A stretch of DNA of 36,494 bases from positions 1-36,494 of the IMG/VR virus record IMGVR_UViG_3300021432_000025; one strand, written 5' to 3'. Positions 1 through 6,179 of this stretch are shown here, in pieces. The DNA is from a virus. How positions within the stretch are numbered: the stretch's first letter is position 1; each line of letters starts with the position of its first letter. Below the pieces are notes generated by a model. That model saw only the letters and a list, made by a program, of their open reading frames with translations, had not been told where the DNA came from and did no database searches. Both the position numbers and the translations under genes were made by a program.

Positions 1-160
1 GCCGCCGGCGCCGACGCCGCCCGCGCCGCCGACGCCGCCGACGCCGCCGACCACGCCGCCGACTCCGCCGACCCCGCCGTCTCCGCCGACTCCGCCGACT
101 CCGCCGACTCCGCCGACGCCGCCGACGCCGCCGCCGACCGCGCCGCCGACTCCGCCGCCT
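1..160. repeat. GC-rich tandem repeat encoding (A-x-S)n
   Basis: A degenerate 9/12-bp array: on the minus strand, units such as GGCGGAGTC and GGCGGCGTC recur in phase with the reading frame. It codes for A-E-S and A-A-x-S repeats of the flanking gene. The array reaches the window edge, so its full length is unknown. Such arrays change copy number easily by slippage without shifting the frame. Confidence 0.85.
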
Positions 161-593
161 TTTTGTCTACCGGCAGCCCTTTCGTTAACTGTACCAGTAC
201 GTCAGCACATTGCTTTACGGCGACGGCGACAAGCGGATGCTCGCGCGCGCTCAATTCTTCGGTCAACAGCCAATGCAAGAACTGCCAATGCACTCGCGAC
301 AAATCGGCGCCAGGTTTGATGGCAGACAGAAACCGGGCCGGAAATGTTTTGGCCTTGGCGTTGGGCAACCCTTCAAACAGCGTGTCTTCTAATCGCGCCA
401 ACGGCAGCGGAATTCCTAGTTCTATTTCGTACGCTATATGCGCACCTGAATGTATCGTGCAGCCGACAGCGCAGCCTTTGCCATTCTCCCAATATCTACC
501 CTTGACAATGGCGTCAGCTTTCGCGTGAGCGCGCACTCGACGAAGATATTTAGCCTTAATTTTCGGGTCAGCATGGAACGCGAGTATGCTCAT
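1..593 (-). CDS. Phage protein of unknown function with Ala/Ser-rich repeat tail (C-terminus beyond window)
   Basis: The frame opens with ATG at 593 and stays open to the left edge, so the C-terminus is missing. The first ~145 residues form a compact domain beginning MSILAFHADPKIKAKY and containing YWENGKGCAVGC, a His-rich stretch and LARLEDTLFEGLPN. I recall this pattern from hypothetical phage and bacterial proteins, without a known function. It is followed by at least 50 residues of low-complexity A-A-x-S / A-E-S repeats, with an occasional Trp, Arg or Thr, encoded by a 9- to 12-bp GC-rich repeat. The start overlaps the stop of the upstream membrane gene as ATGA, so translation is probably coupled. 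It is the last visible gene of the leftward operon. Confidence 0.8.
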   Translation of the reverse strand, partial: MSILAFHADPKIKAKYLRRVRAHAKADAIVKGRYWENGKGCAVGCTIHSGAHIAYEIELGIPLPLARLEDTLFEGLPNAKAKTFPARFLSAIKPGADLSRVHWQFLHWLLTEELSAREHPLVAVAVKQCADVLVQLTKGLPVDKKAAESAARSAAASAASAESAESAESAETAGSAESAAWSAASAASAARAASAPA

Positions 594-748
594 TTCAATA
601 ACTCCAATGTGATGATAAAAGCGAATCCGATGATTTCGAGCGCGAACAGACGGCCCAACATGCGGCCCTGACGCTCGGCTGCCTCTTGCAACGCGCGGTT
701 TTGCATGCGCTGCGTGTCGGTCATTTTGGGCAGAGCGCGGACGTTCAT
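590..748 (-). CDS. Small single-pass membrane protein
   Basis: 52 residues starting MNVRALPKMTD, with a polar, charged N-terminal half (QRMQNRALQEAAERQGRM) and one C-terminal hydrophobic helix (LFALEIIGFAFIITLELL). The ATG is chosen because it overlaps the stop of the preceding 30-codon gene as ATGA; a longer form from an upstream TTG is possible but would overlap that gene. Its stop overlaps the ATG of the repeat-tailed protein. The topology suggests a cytoplasmic N-terminus with a tail anchor. No family recognised. Confidence 0.65.
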   Translation of the reverse strand: MNVRALPKMTDTQRMQNRALQEAAERQGRMLGRLFALEIIGFAFIITLELLK

Positions 749-837
749 CGCACGATACCGAGACGCCCCATTCGATGCACGAGGCAACCGACACGCCCGT
801 CAGGCACGCGGACGATTTGCGGGTTGATGGGCCTCAT
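745..837 (-). CDS. 30-residue small basic protein
   Basis: A short frame, MRPINPQIVRVPDGRVGCL through to GRLGIVR, fits exactly between its neighbours: its ATG overlaps the ASCH gene stop as ATGA, and its TGA overlaps the ATG of the membrane gene in the same way. The alternating hydrophobic and charged residues around VPDG suggest a beta hairpin. The double ATGA coupling is the main evidence that it is translated. Function unknown. Confidence 0.6.
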   Translation of the reverse strand: MRPINPQIVRVPDGRVGCLVHRMGRLGIVR

Positions 838-1202
838 GTTTCCCAAAGCCCGAGTTGCCCGCGCGCAGGTATTGGCCGCTTGAGGGGGCGCACGTGGTCA
901 ATGTGCCAGTGCCACGCTTGAGGCTCGCCCCACGGCGCAACGAGTACGTCGGACCATACGCACGCAACAAGCTCAGCCGTGCCTATCAACGCGCCGTATA
1001 TGAACTCGTTGGCGTCGGGGCACCCTTGGGTTGCGCCGAGCCGCGTTTCGCAATTGAGTAAATCGCGGAAGTGCGGCACAGCTATACCTGCGTGAATATA
1101 GAACCGGCCCCGAAAGTGTGTGCGGCGCGAGCGGTTCTCGATACGCTTGCCGGCATTGATGATTGCCCATGCCCACGGATTGCGAACTGTCAGAGCTTTC
1201 AT
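834..1202 (-). CDS. ASCH-domain protein
   Basis: 122 residues. The N-terminus MKALTVRNPWAWAIINAGKR followed by IENRSRRTHFRGRFYIHAG matches the ASCH/PUA-like signature (a beta strand, then P-W-A near the N-terminus, then K-x-x-E-N-R-S and a glycine turn). The C-terminal strand WHIDHVRPLKRPIPARGQLGLW is also typical. ASCH domains bind RNA or modified nucleosides, and some relatives (YqfB) hydrolyse N4-acetylcytidine; the exact ligand here cannot be read from sequence. The ATG follows directly on the TAA of the upstream zinc-motif gene. Phages often carry ASCH proteins among accessory genes. Confidence 0.85.
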   Translation of the reverse strand: MKALTVRNPWAWAIINAGKRIENRSRRTHFRGRFYIHAGIAVPHFRDLLNCETRLGATQGCPDANEFIYGALIGTAELVACVWSDVLVAPWGEPQAWHWHIDHVRPLKRPIPARGQLGLWET

Positions 1203-1388
1203 TTACTCAACCCCTTTGACGATTATCTCGGCAACGTCGGTGCGCTCGTCACGTGGCACGCTTAACACTCGGTTCGTGTTGTTGCGGACAGCGAATACCA
1301 TACGGCAAGCCTTGCACGCAGCGGTCGGGCTGATTTTGCCCTGATAGTTCGGGTGTATCGGGCATTGAATGATTATGCTGAAACTCAT
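1203..1388 (-). CDS. Small protein with Cys/His metal-binding motif
   Basis: 61 residues beginning MSFSIIIQCPIHPNYQGK. The pattern C-P-x-H at residues 9-12 and C-x-x-C near residue 24 (CKACRM) could bind zinc. The remainder (VFAVRNNTNRVLSVPRDER) is basic. ATG overlaps the previous stop as ATGA, and its TAA abuts the ASCH ATG. No family recognised; DNA or RNA binding is a guess from the motif. Confidence 0.7.
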   Translation of the reverse strand: MSFSIIIQCPIHPNYQGKISPTAACKACRMVFAVRNNTNRVLSVPRDERTDVAEIIVKGVE

Positions 1389-1666
1389 GTGAGGTTGTCC
1401 GAGCCGATTGGGCCGTAAGCGTGCAGGGGTTGAGGGGGCGTACCGACGAGGCCCAACACGTCAATCGGCCAAGTGACAGCGGTCAGCGGGCCAATTGTTA
1501 TCGTGACGATATCCGACACACGTATCAGTTTCGGCCGGCCGCCAATGCGAGCGTATCGGCGCAAGTATCGCTCGCGATTGATGCGCTTACGTTCGAGCCT
1601 TAAAAATGTGCGCTCGGCCGTGAGGCGTTCGTATTCGAGTACAGACGTGTTGGCGTTGATGCTCAT
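1385..1666 (-). CDS. Hypothetical protein, 93 residues
   Basis: The N-terminal ~45 residues form a basic amphipathic helix (VLEYERLTAERTFLRLERKR and more Arg/Tyr). A more hydrophobic, Pro/Gly-containing beta-like half follows (VTITIGPLTAVTWPIDVLGL). ATGA overlaps are present at both ends, which fixes start and reading frame. No recognised domain. It lies in the middle of the leftward operon. Confidence 0.7.
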   Translation of the reverse strand: MSINANTSVLEYERLTAERTFLRLERKRINRERYLRRYARIGGRPKLIRVSDIVTITIGPLTAVTWPIDVLGLVGTPPQPLHAYGPIGSDNLT

Positions 1667-1908
1667 GGGTGCGTGGGTTCCGTGATGTTGAAAAACTCAA
1701 TTTGAAAATGGCAGGCTTTGCGGTTGGCCCGTTGGTGTTCGTCTAATTTGCTGAGGGGCATGTACAGCCCGAGCCGGAACATACAGATACGGCAATCAAC
1801 GGCGAATGGGTCGTTGGTCAGCGTGTGAAAGCTCAACCCGTCGCACAGGGCCACGTACCACGACAGGAAATCATGCGCCGCGGCTGCGTGTGTGCGTAGC
1901 TGCCTCAT
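1663..1908 (-). CDS. Hypothetical protein, 81 residues
   Basis: Starts MRQLRTHAAAAHDFLSWYVA and contains CRICMFRLGLY near the middle (C-x-x-C) and a basic stretch DEHQRANRKACH. The frame continues upstream without a stop, but this ATG overlaps the TGA of a 32-residue hydrophobic gene as ATGA, and the upstream extension is Arg/Gly-rich and reads like a shadow frame. Function unknown. Confidence 0.65.
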   Translation of the reverse strand: MRQLRTHAAAAHDFLSWYVALCDGLSFHTLTNDPFAVDCRICMFRLGLYMPLSKLDEHQRANRKACHFQIEFFNITEPTHP

Positions 1909-2003
1909 GCGAACAGCAACGCGAGGAGCACGATAGCCCCGACCCAACAATGCGATTCGATCGCGAGCACTGCGGCGCACGCAACGAGTATTCGCCAAAT
2001 CAT
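1905..2003 (-). CDS. 32-residue hydrophobic membrane peptide
   Basis: MIWRILVACAAVLAIES then HCWVGAIVLLALLFA: two hydrophobic stretches separated by a short polar turn, enough for one bent or two short membrane passes. Its stop overlaps the next ATG (ATGA) and its own ATG is overlapped by the stop of a four-codon frame just upstream. It is the first substantial gene after a strong promoter. Small toxins, holin-like peptides and membrane regulators can look like this; no assignment is made. Confidence 0.6.
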   Translation of the reverse strand: MIWRILVACAAVLAIESHCWVGAIVLLALLFA

Positions 2004-2014
2004 GTTGACACCAT
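2000..2014 (-). other. Possible four-codon leader cistron (MVST-stop)
   Basis: ATG GTG TCA ACA TGA begins 7 nt after the -10 hexamer TATATT, where a leaderless transcript would begin, and its TGA overlaps the ATG of the 32-residue membrane peptide. It may act as a ribosome landing site that couples into the next gene. It is short enough to be chance. Confidence 0.35.
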
Positions 2015-2021
2015 GAGGCAC

Positions 2022-2049
2022 AATATACACGCGCTGACAGACGTGTCAA
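2022..2049 (-). promoter_or_regulatory. Sigma70-like promoter of the small-gene operon
   Basis: On the minus strand: TTGACA, a 16-bp spacer, TATATT, then 7 nt to an ATG. The -35 is a perfect consensus. The -35 and spacer are overlapped by the palindrome TGACA-N4-TGTCA. It lies after the stop of the Cys-rich gene, so it can drive the operon from 2,014 leftward on its own. Confidence 0.6.
2035..2048. promoter_or_regulatory. Palindromic operator candidate TGACA-N4-TGTCA
   Basis: Plus strand TGACAGACGTGTCA. It is one of four exact copies of this palindrome in the window and sits on the -35/spacer of a promoter, where a bound protein would block RNA polymerase. Confidence 0.55.
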
Positions 2050-2066
2050 CCCGGACGGACGGGGAA

Positions 2067-2186
2067 CTAATCCGAGGCCGCCTCGGGGTCGCCCTCGTGC
2101 GTCCATTCGCCCTCGCTGTCCCAATCGTTGTAACAGTGCTCGGGGCAGTCGCGAGCGCAGGTAATCGGCTGGCAGTTGTTCGGCAT
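2067..2186 (-). CDS. 39-residue acidic Cys-rich protein
   Basis: MPNNCQPITCARDCPEHCYN followed by an Asp/Glu-rich tail. Four cysteines in an N-terminal cluster C-x4-C-x3-C-x3-C suggest a metal site. A GAGGG stretch lies 7 nt before the ATG as a ribosome-binding site. It is separated from the upstream zinc-motif gene by about 30 nt and from the next gene by the promoter described here. Function unknown. Confidence 0.6.
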   Translation of the reverse strand: MPNNCQPITCARDCPEHCYNDWDSEGEWTHEGDPEAASD

Positions 2187-2218
2187 GGCGCGGCCCTCGG
2201 GTTGAGGGGGCCATTATC

Positions 2219-2557
2219 TCATTTCGTGGTCGGTGGACCATACCTCAGCCCCAATTCTGCGAAATAGTGCGGCGCACAAACATGTTGCAGGTAACGCGTG
2301 AGCCCTACAATTTGGTCGGCGTTCGCCCCATACGGGATTTCGATTAGAAATTGATGCGCCCGCGGGCTTTCAGCGGGAATTGCCGAGCCGCGCAACAATT
2401 TAGGGACAACCCAAGTCTTTTTCTTGCCGTTGATGCACTCAACACAGCCGCCCATTGACGTGTAGCGCTCACGATCATGGCCGTTTTTGCACGGTTTGCC
2501 CGTATAAAAGCGGGTCTTACCTTCGGTAAATGCTTGATTTCTTGAGATAATTTCCAT
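2219..2557 (-). CDS. Zinc-motif protein (HNH-associated type Cys/His motif)
   Basis: 112 residues from ATG at 2557, chosen because GGAGGA lies 3-4 nt upstream; the frame extends further but without a better site. Residues ~18-45 read FYTGKPCKNGHDRERYTS then GGCVECINGKKK, the pattern G-K-P-C-x-x-G-H-x5-Y-x-S-x-x-x-C-x-x-C found in many phage proteins, often next to an HNH nuclease core. No HNH catalytic H-N-H is visible after it; the rest (RAHQFLIEIPYGANADQIVG) is unassigned. The motif probably binds zinc. First gene of the leftward operon, from the AT-rich divergent promoter region. Confidence 0.75.
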   Translation of the reverse strand: MEIISRNQAFTEGKTRFYTGKPCKNGHDRERYTSMGGCVECINGKKKTWVVPKLLRGSAIPAESPRAHQFLIEIPYGANADQIVGLTRYLQHVCAPHYFAELGLRYGPPTTK

Positions 2558-2787
2558 AAATCCTCCAAATGTTACTTGTGACCGCAAAATAGGTAGGGTC
2601 GCAACCTTTACCCAGGCATCATATACCATGCGGTATTCTTAGGTCTACCTATTCTTATTTAAGGTATAGTCAAGCACGTGAATAATATATAGACATATAA
2701 AAGCAATATGAGCGCCGAGCAACAGTTGCAAGGGGGCGTAACAGCGGACACAGCGGTAACATGGTTCTGCGTGGTCAACCCCGTGGC
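2558..2787. other. AT-rich divergent intergenic region
   Basis: This separates the leftward accessory operon from the terminase operon. Positions ~2,630-2,707 are far more AT-rich than the rest of the window (for example AATAATATATAGACATATAA). A 9-bp inverted repeat, AATAGGTAG (2588-2596) and CTACCTATT (2645-2653), brackets the minus-strand promoter. A short plus-strand frame beginning ATGAGCGCC at 2708 overlaps the small terminase out of frame and is not accepted as a gene. Confidence 0.6.
2618..2647 (-). promoter_or_regulatory. Promoter candidate for the leftward operon
   Basis: Minus strand TAGACC, 18-bp spacer, TATGAT, about 60 nt before the Shine-Dalgarno-led zinc-motif gene. The hexamers match consensus at four and five of six positions. 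It lies between the arms of the 9-bp inverted repeat. Confidence 0.45.
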
Positions 2788-2817
2788 TTGCGGCTTACCG
2801 TACGATTCGCGTAGGCT
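2788..2817 (+). promoter_or_regulatory. Promoter candidate of terS, leaderless type
   Basis: TTGCGG, 18-bp spacer, TAGGCT, then 8 nt (CGTGTCGT) to the terS ATG. No Shine-Dalgarno precedes the ATG, so a transcript starting at the expected distance would begin at or next to the start codon. The same layout recurs before four other plus-strand genes in this window. Confidence 0.5.
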
Positions 2818-2825
2818 CGTGTCGT

Positions 2826-3569
2826 ATGGACGCCCTACCCAACACCACGGCAGGCCCGCCCGGCCCGCCCCTCGCCCCCGCCCTGACCCGGCGGCAGGAA
2901 AACTACGCGCGGGCCGTGGCGGCCGGCATGAGCTATGCCGAGGCGTTCCGGCAAGCGGGCCTCGTGGCTAGCACGTCAGGCAGCATGTCGCGCCAGATAA
3001 GCGAGTTGAACCGCACGCCCAAGGTAAAGGCGCGCATCAACGAGTTGCGAGTCCGAGCCGACGACGAGACGGTCAGCACGATTGCCGAGCGCATGGCGTG
3101 GCTACGGCTCATAGTGCAGGCCGACCCCGAGGAGCTAAGCCGCACCATTCGCGACCCGTGCGAGTTGTGTTGGCCCGAGGTTGAGATTGCCCGGGCCTAC
3201 GCCGCGCACTTCACGCCCTCGCCGTTCGCCGAGGACAGGGCCGCGTTACCTGATACGACTAAGCCCCGCCACGATTGCACCCGCTGTCACGGCGACGGGT
3301 TCGGCCGGGTTGTCATAACCCCAAATGACGAGTTGAGCCCCGCGGCCCGCGCGCTGTTCAAGGGCGCATCGCAGAACGAAAAGGGCGTAATCAAAATCGA
3401 GATGCACGACCAAATGGCCGCGGCTGAAATGCTCAATAAGCTACAGAGCGCCTACGTTACGCGGTCGCTCAACATCAACGCCAACATGGCGATACAGGCC
3501 GCGCGCGACGCGAACCCCGCCGACGCGCTCAAACTGTTCGACGCGTTCGACGTAATACCGGGCTCGTAA
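2826..3569 (+). CDS. terS: Terminase small subunit
   Basis: 247 residues. A helix-turn-helix N-terminal region (TRRQENYARAVAAGMSYAEA ... residues 21-75, ending KVKARINELR) is the DNA-recognition part of phage TerS. The tail HDQMAAAEMLNKL (194-206) is the usual C-terminal helix that precedes the large-subunit contact. Between them C112-E-L-C115 and C151-T-R-C154-H-G-D-G-F make a probable zinc site, a feature of one TerS subfamily. TerS forms a ring that recognises the packaging start and stimulates TerL. The ATG has no ribosome-binding site but stands 8 nt after a promoter-like -10. terL follows after a 1-nt gap. Confidence 0.9.
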   Translation: MDALPNTTAGPPGPPLAPALTRRQENYARAVAAGMSYAEAFRQAGLVASTSGSMSRQISELNRTPKVKARINELRVRADDETVSTIAERMAWLRLIVQADPEELSRTIRDPCELCWPEVEIARAYAAHFTPSPFAEDRAALPDTTKPRHDCTRCHGDGFGRVVITPNDELSPAARALFKGASQNEKGVIKIEMHDQMAAAEMLNKLQSAYVTRSLNINANMAIQAARDANPADALKLFDAFDVIPGS

Positions 3570-3570
3570 T

Positions 3571-5451
3571 ATGACAGCCGTGTCAGTTTGTGAGGCAGCG
3601 CGGCGCGTGCCCACGAGCAACGAGATAGCCGACCGCGCGTACCGGGCCATGCTCAAGCCGCCCAAGGCTCGGGTTATGTTCGAGCGCGTCCTTGCGTTGT
3701 CGGGCACGGCTCGCCAAGTCGCATGGTTCGCCCTCGACGACGAGGAGCGCGCGCAGGTCAACGTGTACACGGCCCGCCGGCTCGAACTGCGCGACGTGTA
3801 CGGCGACCAAGCCGAGCAAATGCACGCGCGCGAGGACCGCCTCGCATGGCTGCGCACCGACGAGCCGAACGTCAAGTCGGCCGAAAAGATCGCATGGGTT
3901 AAGCGTTACTATGGGCGCGACGGGCACACGCTCGGCGATTTCATCAACGATTGGGGCTACACGATTGACCCGCGGCTTGTCGATGTAGGCCGCAACCCGG
4001 TCATGGCGTTCGCGCTTTTTCCCAAACAACGGGAAATGGTCGCTTGGATTATGGGCTGCCTCGCCGATCGCAAGCCCGGCGTCGTCGTCAAGTCGCGCGA
4101 CGTGGGCGCCTCGTGGGTCACAATGGCGTTGCTGTGCGCGCTGTGCATATTCCGCACGGGGTTCGCGGCCGGCGTAGGCAGCGCGGTCGAAATCAAGATT
4201 GACCGCAGCGGCGACCCCGATACGCTGTTCTACAAAATCCGCTCGTTCCTTGAGCACTTGCCGCCCGAGTTCAACGGCGGGTTCAACCTCGACCAATGCA
4301 GCGCCGACAAGCGTGTCAGTTTCCCATTGACGGGTAGCAGCATCACAGGCGAGGCCGGCGACCAAGCGGGCCGCGGCGGCCGTAAGACGATGTACATAGT
4401 TGACGAGTCGGCGCACTTTGAGCACCCGAAAATCATCGACAAGAACCTGTCGCGCAACACCAATTGCCGCATTGACTTGTCGAGCGTCAACGGCATGAAT
4501 AACTCGTTTTACATCCGCGCGCACAACCCGGCGATACGGCGCTTTGATTTCACGACGCTCGACGACCCACGCATCACGCCCGAATTGCTCGCCAAAATGG
4601 AAAGCGAAATGGACCCCGTGACGTTCGCCCAAGAGGTTATGTGCGACTGGCGCGCCTCGCTTGAGGGCGGCATTATCCCGCACGAATGGGCCGCGGCTTG
4701 CATTGATATCGACAAGTTCCTCGGTATCGAAATGACCGGCGGCTTGCGCGCGGCGCTCGACATAGCTGACCGCGGCAACGACTTGTGCGCAATGGCCGTC
4801 GGCAAGGGCCGGCGCGTGACGCATCTGTCGCAATGGTCGGGCAAGGGCAGCGACACGGGGTACAGCGTGCAACGGGCTATGCGAATCGCCGAGGAACACG
4901 GGCTCAGCGCGTTCGACTATGACGCCGACGGCATGGGCGGCGCGGCTGTGCATAGCGACGCGCGGCTCATCAACGAGGCCCGCGGCGAAGTACAGGCCAA
5001 GCTCGTGAAGCCCACGCCGGCCGAGTATTTCGAGCATGGGCGTATCGCGACGCACCCGTATCGCGGCTCTGAGGCCGTCGTGCGCCCCGAGGCCGTCGTG
5101 CCCGGCACCAAGCGCAAGGCCAAGGATATGTTCGCCAACCGCAAGGCGCAGACGTGGTACGAGGGCCGGCTCGCGTGTTACAACGCATGGCAGGCGCGCC
5201 GCGGCAAGCCGTATGACCCCGAGCGGCTGTTGTGCATCCCGGGCGACTTGCCGTTGCGTGATTTGCTCGTCAACCAACTCGCGCAGGCCACGTGCAAGGA
5301 AACGCTGACCGGCAAATTGCAGGTAGACAAGAACCCCGACGACGTGAGTAGCCCCGATTTGGCCGACGCCGTGCTCATGATGATTGCCTTGCGCAAGTCG
5401 AGCATGACCAACATGGCCGCGCTGTTGACGGCAGTGCAGGGCGGCCGGTAG
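3571..5451 (+). CDS. terL: Terminase large subunit (ATPase-nuclease)
   Basis: 626 residues. After a ~145-residue N-terminal extension, the ATPase shows an atypical Walker A KSRDVGAS (174-181) and Walker B MYIVDE (274-279). The nuclease carries the acidic set LDIAD (D397/D400), FDYDADG (449-453) and SPDLADA (596-599), as in RNase H-like terminase nucleases. The enzyme cuts concatemeric DNA and drives it into the prohead through the portal. The first codons contain a TGACA-N4-TGTCA palindrome, and the stop TAG lies inside the -10 of the next promoter. The length agrees with N-terminally extended TerLs of this type. Confidence 0.95.
   Translation: MTAVSVCEAARRVPTSNEIADRAYRAMLKPPKARVMFERVLALSGTARQVAWFALDDEERAQVNVYTARRLELRDVYGDQAEQMHAREDRLAWLRTDEPNVKSAEKIAWVKRYYGRDGHTLGDFINDWGYTIDPRLVDVGRNPVMAFALFPKQREMVAWIMGCLADRKPGVVVKSRDVGASWVTMALLCALCIFRTGFAAGVGSAVEIKIDRSGDPDTLFYKIRSFLEHLPPEFNGGFNLDQCSADKRVSFPLTGSSITGEAGDQAGRGGRKTMYIVDESAHFEHPKIIDKNLSRNTNCRIDLSSVNGMNNSFYIRAHNPAIRRFDFTTLDDPRITPELLAKMESEMDPVTFAQEVMCDWRASLEGGIIPHEWAAACIDIDKFLGIEMTGGLRAALDIADRGNDLCAMAVGKGRRVTHLSQWSGKGSDTGYSVQRAMRIAEEHGLSAFDYDADGMGGAAVHSDARLINEARGEVQAKLVKPTPAEYFEHGRIATHPYRGSEAVVRPEAVVPGTKRKAKDMFANRKAQTWYEGRLACYNAWQARRGKPYDPERLLCIPGDLPLRDLLVNQLAQATCKETLTGKLQVDKNPDDVSSPDLADAVLMMIALRKSSMTNMAALLTAVQGGR
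3572..3585. promoter_or_regulatory. TGACA-N4-TGTCA palindrome at the terL start codon
   Basis: TGACAGCCGTGTCA occupies codons 1-5 of terL (the T is the second base of ATG). It is identical in both arms and spacing to the copies at 2035, 9012 and 9435. It is the only exact copy inside a gene; a protein bound here could roadblock transcription between terS and terL. The coding constraint also allows chance. Confidence 0.4.
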
Positions 5452-5454
5452 ACT
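5425..5454 (+). promoter_or_regulatory. Promoter candidate, leaderless type, at the end of terL
   Basis: TTGACG, 18-bp spacer, TAGACT, then 7 nt to an ATG that lacks a Shine-Dalgarno. The TAG of the -10 is the terL stop codon. The -10 and the following GCGG are identical to those before the portal gene. Confidence 0.5.
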
Positions 5455-5461
5455 GCGGGGT

Positions 5462-5521
5462 ATGACTCAGATTGCATTCACTCAGCACCGCATGACTCAG
5501 ATTGCATTCACTCAGCACGGC
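5462..5521 (+). repeat. 30-bp tandem duplication of a gene start
   Basis: Two adjacent 30-bp units, each beginning ATGACTCAGATTGCATTCAC, match at 29 of 30 positions. The unit is exactly ten codons and includes the start codon, so the protein begins with a duplicated MTQIAFTQH. Confidence 0.95.
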
Positions 5522-5698
5522 GCCACACCCGGGTACGTCAATATCCGATACGAGGGTGACAATGTCGTCGTGACCGTGCGCGAGGCCGGCGACGGCAGCA
5601 ACACAGGCAAGTGTGTGTCGCTCACGCTCTGCCGCGCCGATTATCTGTTGTGGGCCGAGGAAATCGCCAAGGACTACGCGAGGCATGCGACGTGCTGA
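5462..5698 (+). CDS. Small hypothetical protein with duplicated N-terminus
   Basis: 78 residues: MTQIAFTQHR, then MTQIAFTQHG, then a domain with strands GYVNIRYEGDNVVVTVREAG and a C-terminal helix RADYLLWAEEIAKDYARH. The first ATG is chosen because it lies 7 nt after a -10 hexamer; the second copy's ATG at 5492 is a possible internal start. It is the first gene of a three-gene group behind the terminase, ending in an overlap with the next GTG. Function unknown. Confidence 0.75.
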   Translation: MTQIAFTQHRMTQIAFTQHGATPGYVNIRYEGDNVVVTVREAGDGSNTGKCVSLTLCRADYLLWAEEIAKDYARHATC

Positions 5699-5871
5699 AA
5701 AAACTTACCGCCGCGCTCAATCCGTTTTTCACCAAGCGTGCCGACCACGTGCCGCCGGCCGCGCTCGCGCCCAAGGCTGAGCACCCGCACTCGTTCTCGT
5801 GTGCCTGCGCGGCCTGCGAGGCCGAAACCGCCCGGCTGACTCGGGCGCGGCTCAAGGCGCAAGGCGCATGA
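5692..5871 (+). CDS. Small protein with C-x-C-x-x-C motif
   Basis: 59 residues from GTG at 5692 (VLKKLTAALNPFFTKRAD), which overlaps the previous stop by 7 nt and has GAGG 8 nt upstream. The middle SFSCACAACEAETARLTRAR carries a CxCxxC cluster that may bind metal, followed by a helix. The frame is open further upstream, but inside the preceding gene. Its TGA overlaps the next ATG (ATGA). Confidence 0.65.
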   Translation: MLKKLTAALNPFFTKRADHVPPAALAPKAEHPHSFSCACAACEAETARLTRARLKAQGA

Positions 5872-6131
5872 GCAACCTCACGCGCGATACGAGTCAATGG
5901 CAATTCCTCGGCAACCCCGACGGAACGTACCGCGTTGCCAGTGTCGGCACGCGCAAGGTACTTGCGCCGTCGCTGACGCTCGACGAGGCCGTGCAAATGG
6001 TTGACGAGCACCTATTCGCCCTGCGTCTGTTCCCGGCTCGTGAGGAGCTAGAACGCATCATGGTCGATTACCAAGCCGGCCACGCAATCACGGACCTTGA
6101 CGGGCGGGTTTACGAGCGGGCCGCGCTCTGA
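5868..6131 (+). CDS. Hypothetical protein, 87 residues
   Basis: MSNLTRDTSQWQFLGNPDGT, then VASVGTRKVLAPSLTLDEAV and an amphipathic helix, ending DLDGRVYERAAL. ATGA overlap with the previous gene fixes the start. Last gene of the rightward terminase block, facing a convergent operon across a strong hairpin. No family recognised. Confidence 0.75.
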   Translation: MSNLTRDTSQWQFLGNPDGTYRVASVGTRKVLAPSLTLDEAVQMVDEHLFALRLFPAREELERIMVDYQAGHAITDLDGRVYERAAL

Positions 6132-6179
6132 TAAGCTGGCGTCGGTTTCGTGGCATTCCCTTAAGCCCGCGCGCGCTCT

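Noticed and set aside
2708-2971. Plus-strand frame of 87 codons before and across the terS start
   Set aside because: Its downstream two-thirds overlap terS out of frame and read as Pro/Arg-rich shadow; the first part has no recognisable domain or ribosome-binding site.
5082-5112. Short direct repeat GAGGCCGTCGTGC in terL
   Set aside because: A local two-copy repeat coding EAVVRPEAVV in a conserved enzyme; too small to be meaningful.
3583-5277. Long open frame (564 codons) on the minus strand across terL
   Set aside because: It is Arg/His/Val-rich and exactly antisense to a clear terminase; long antisense frames are expected with GC-ending codons.
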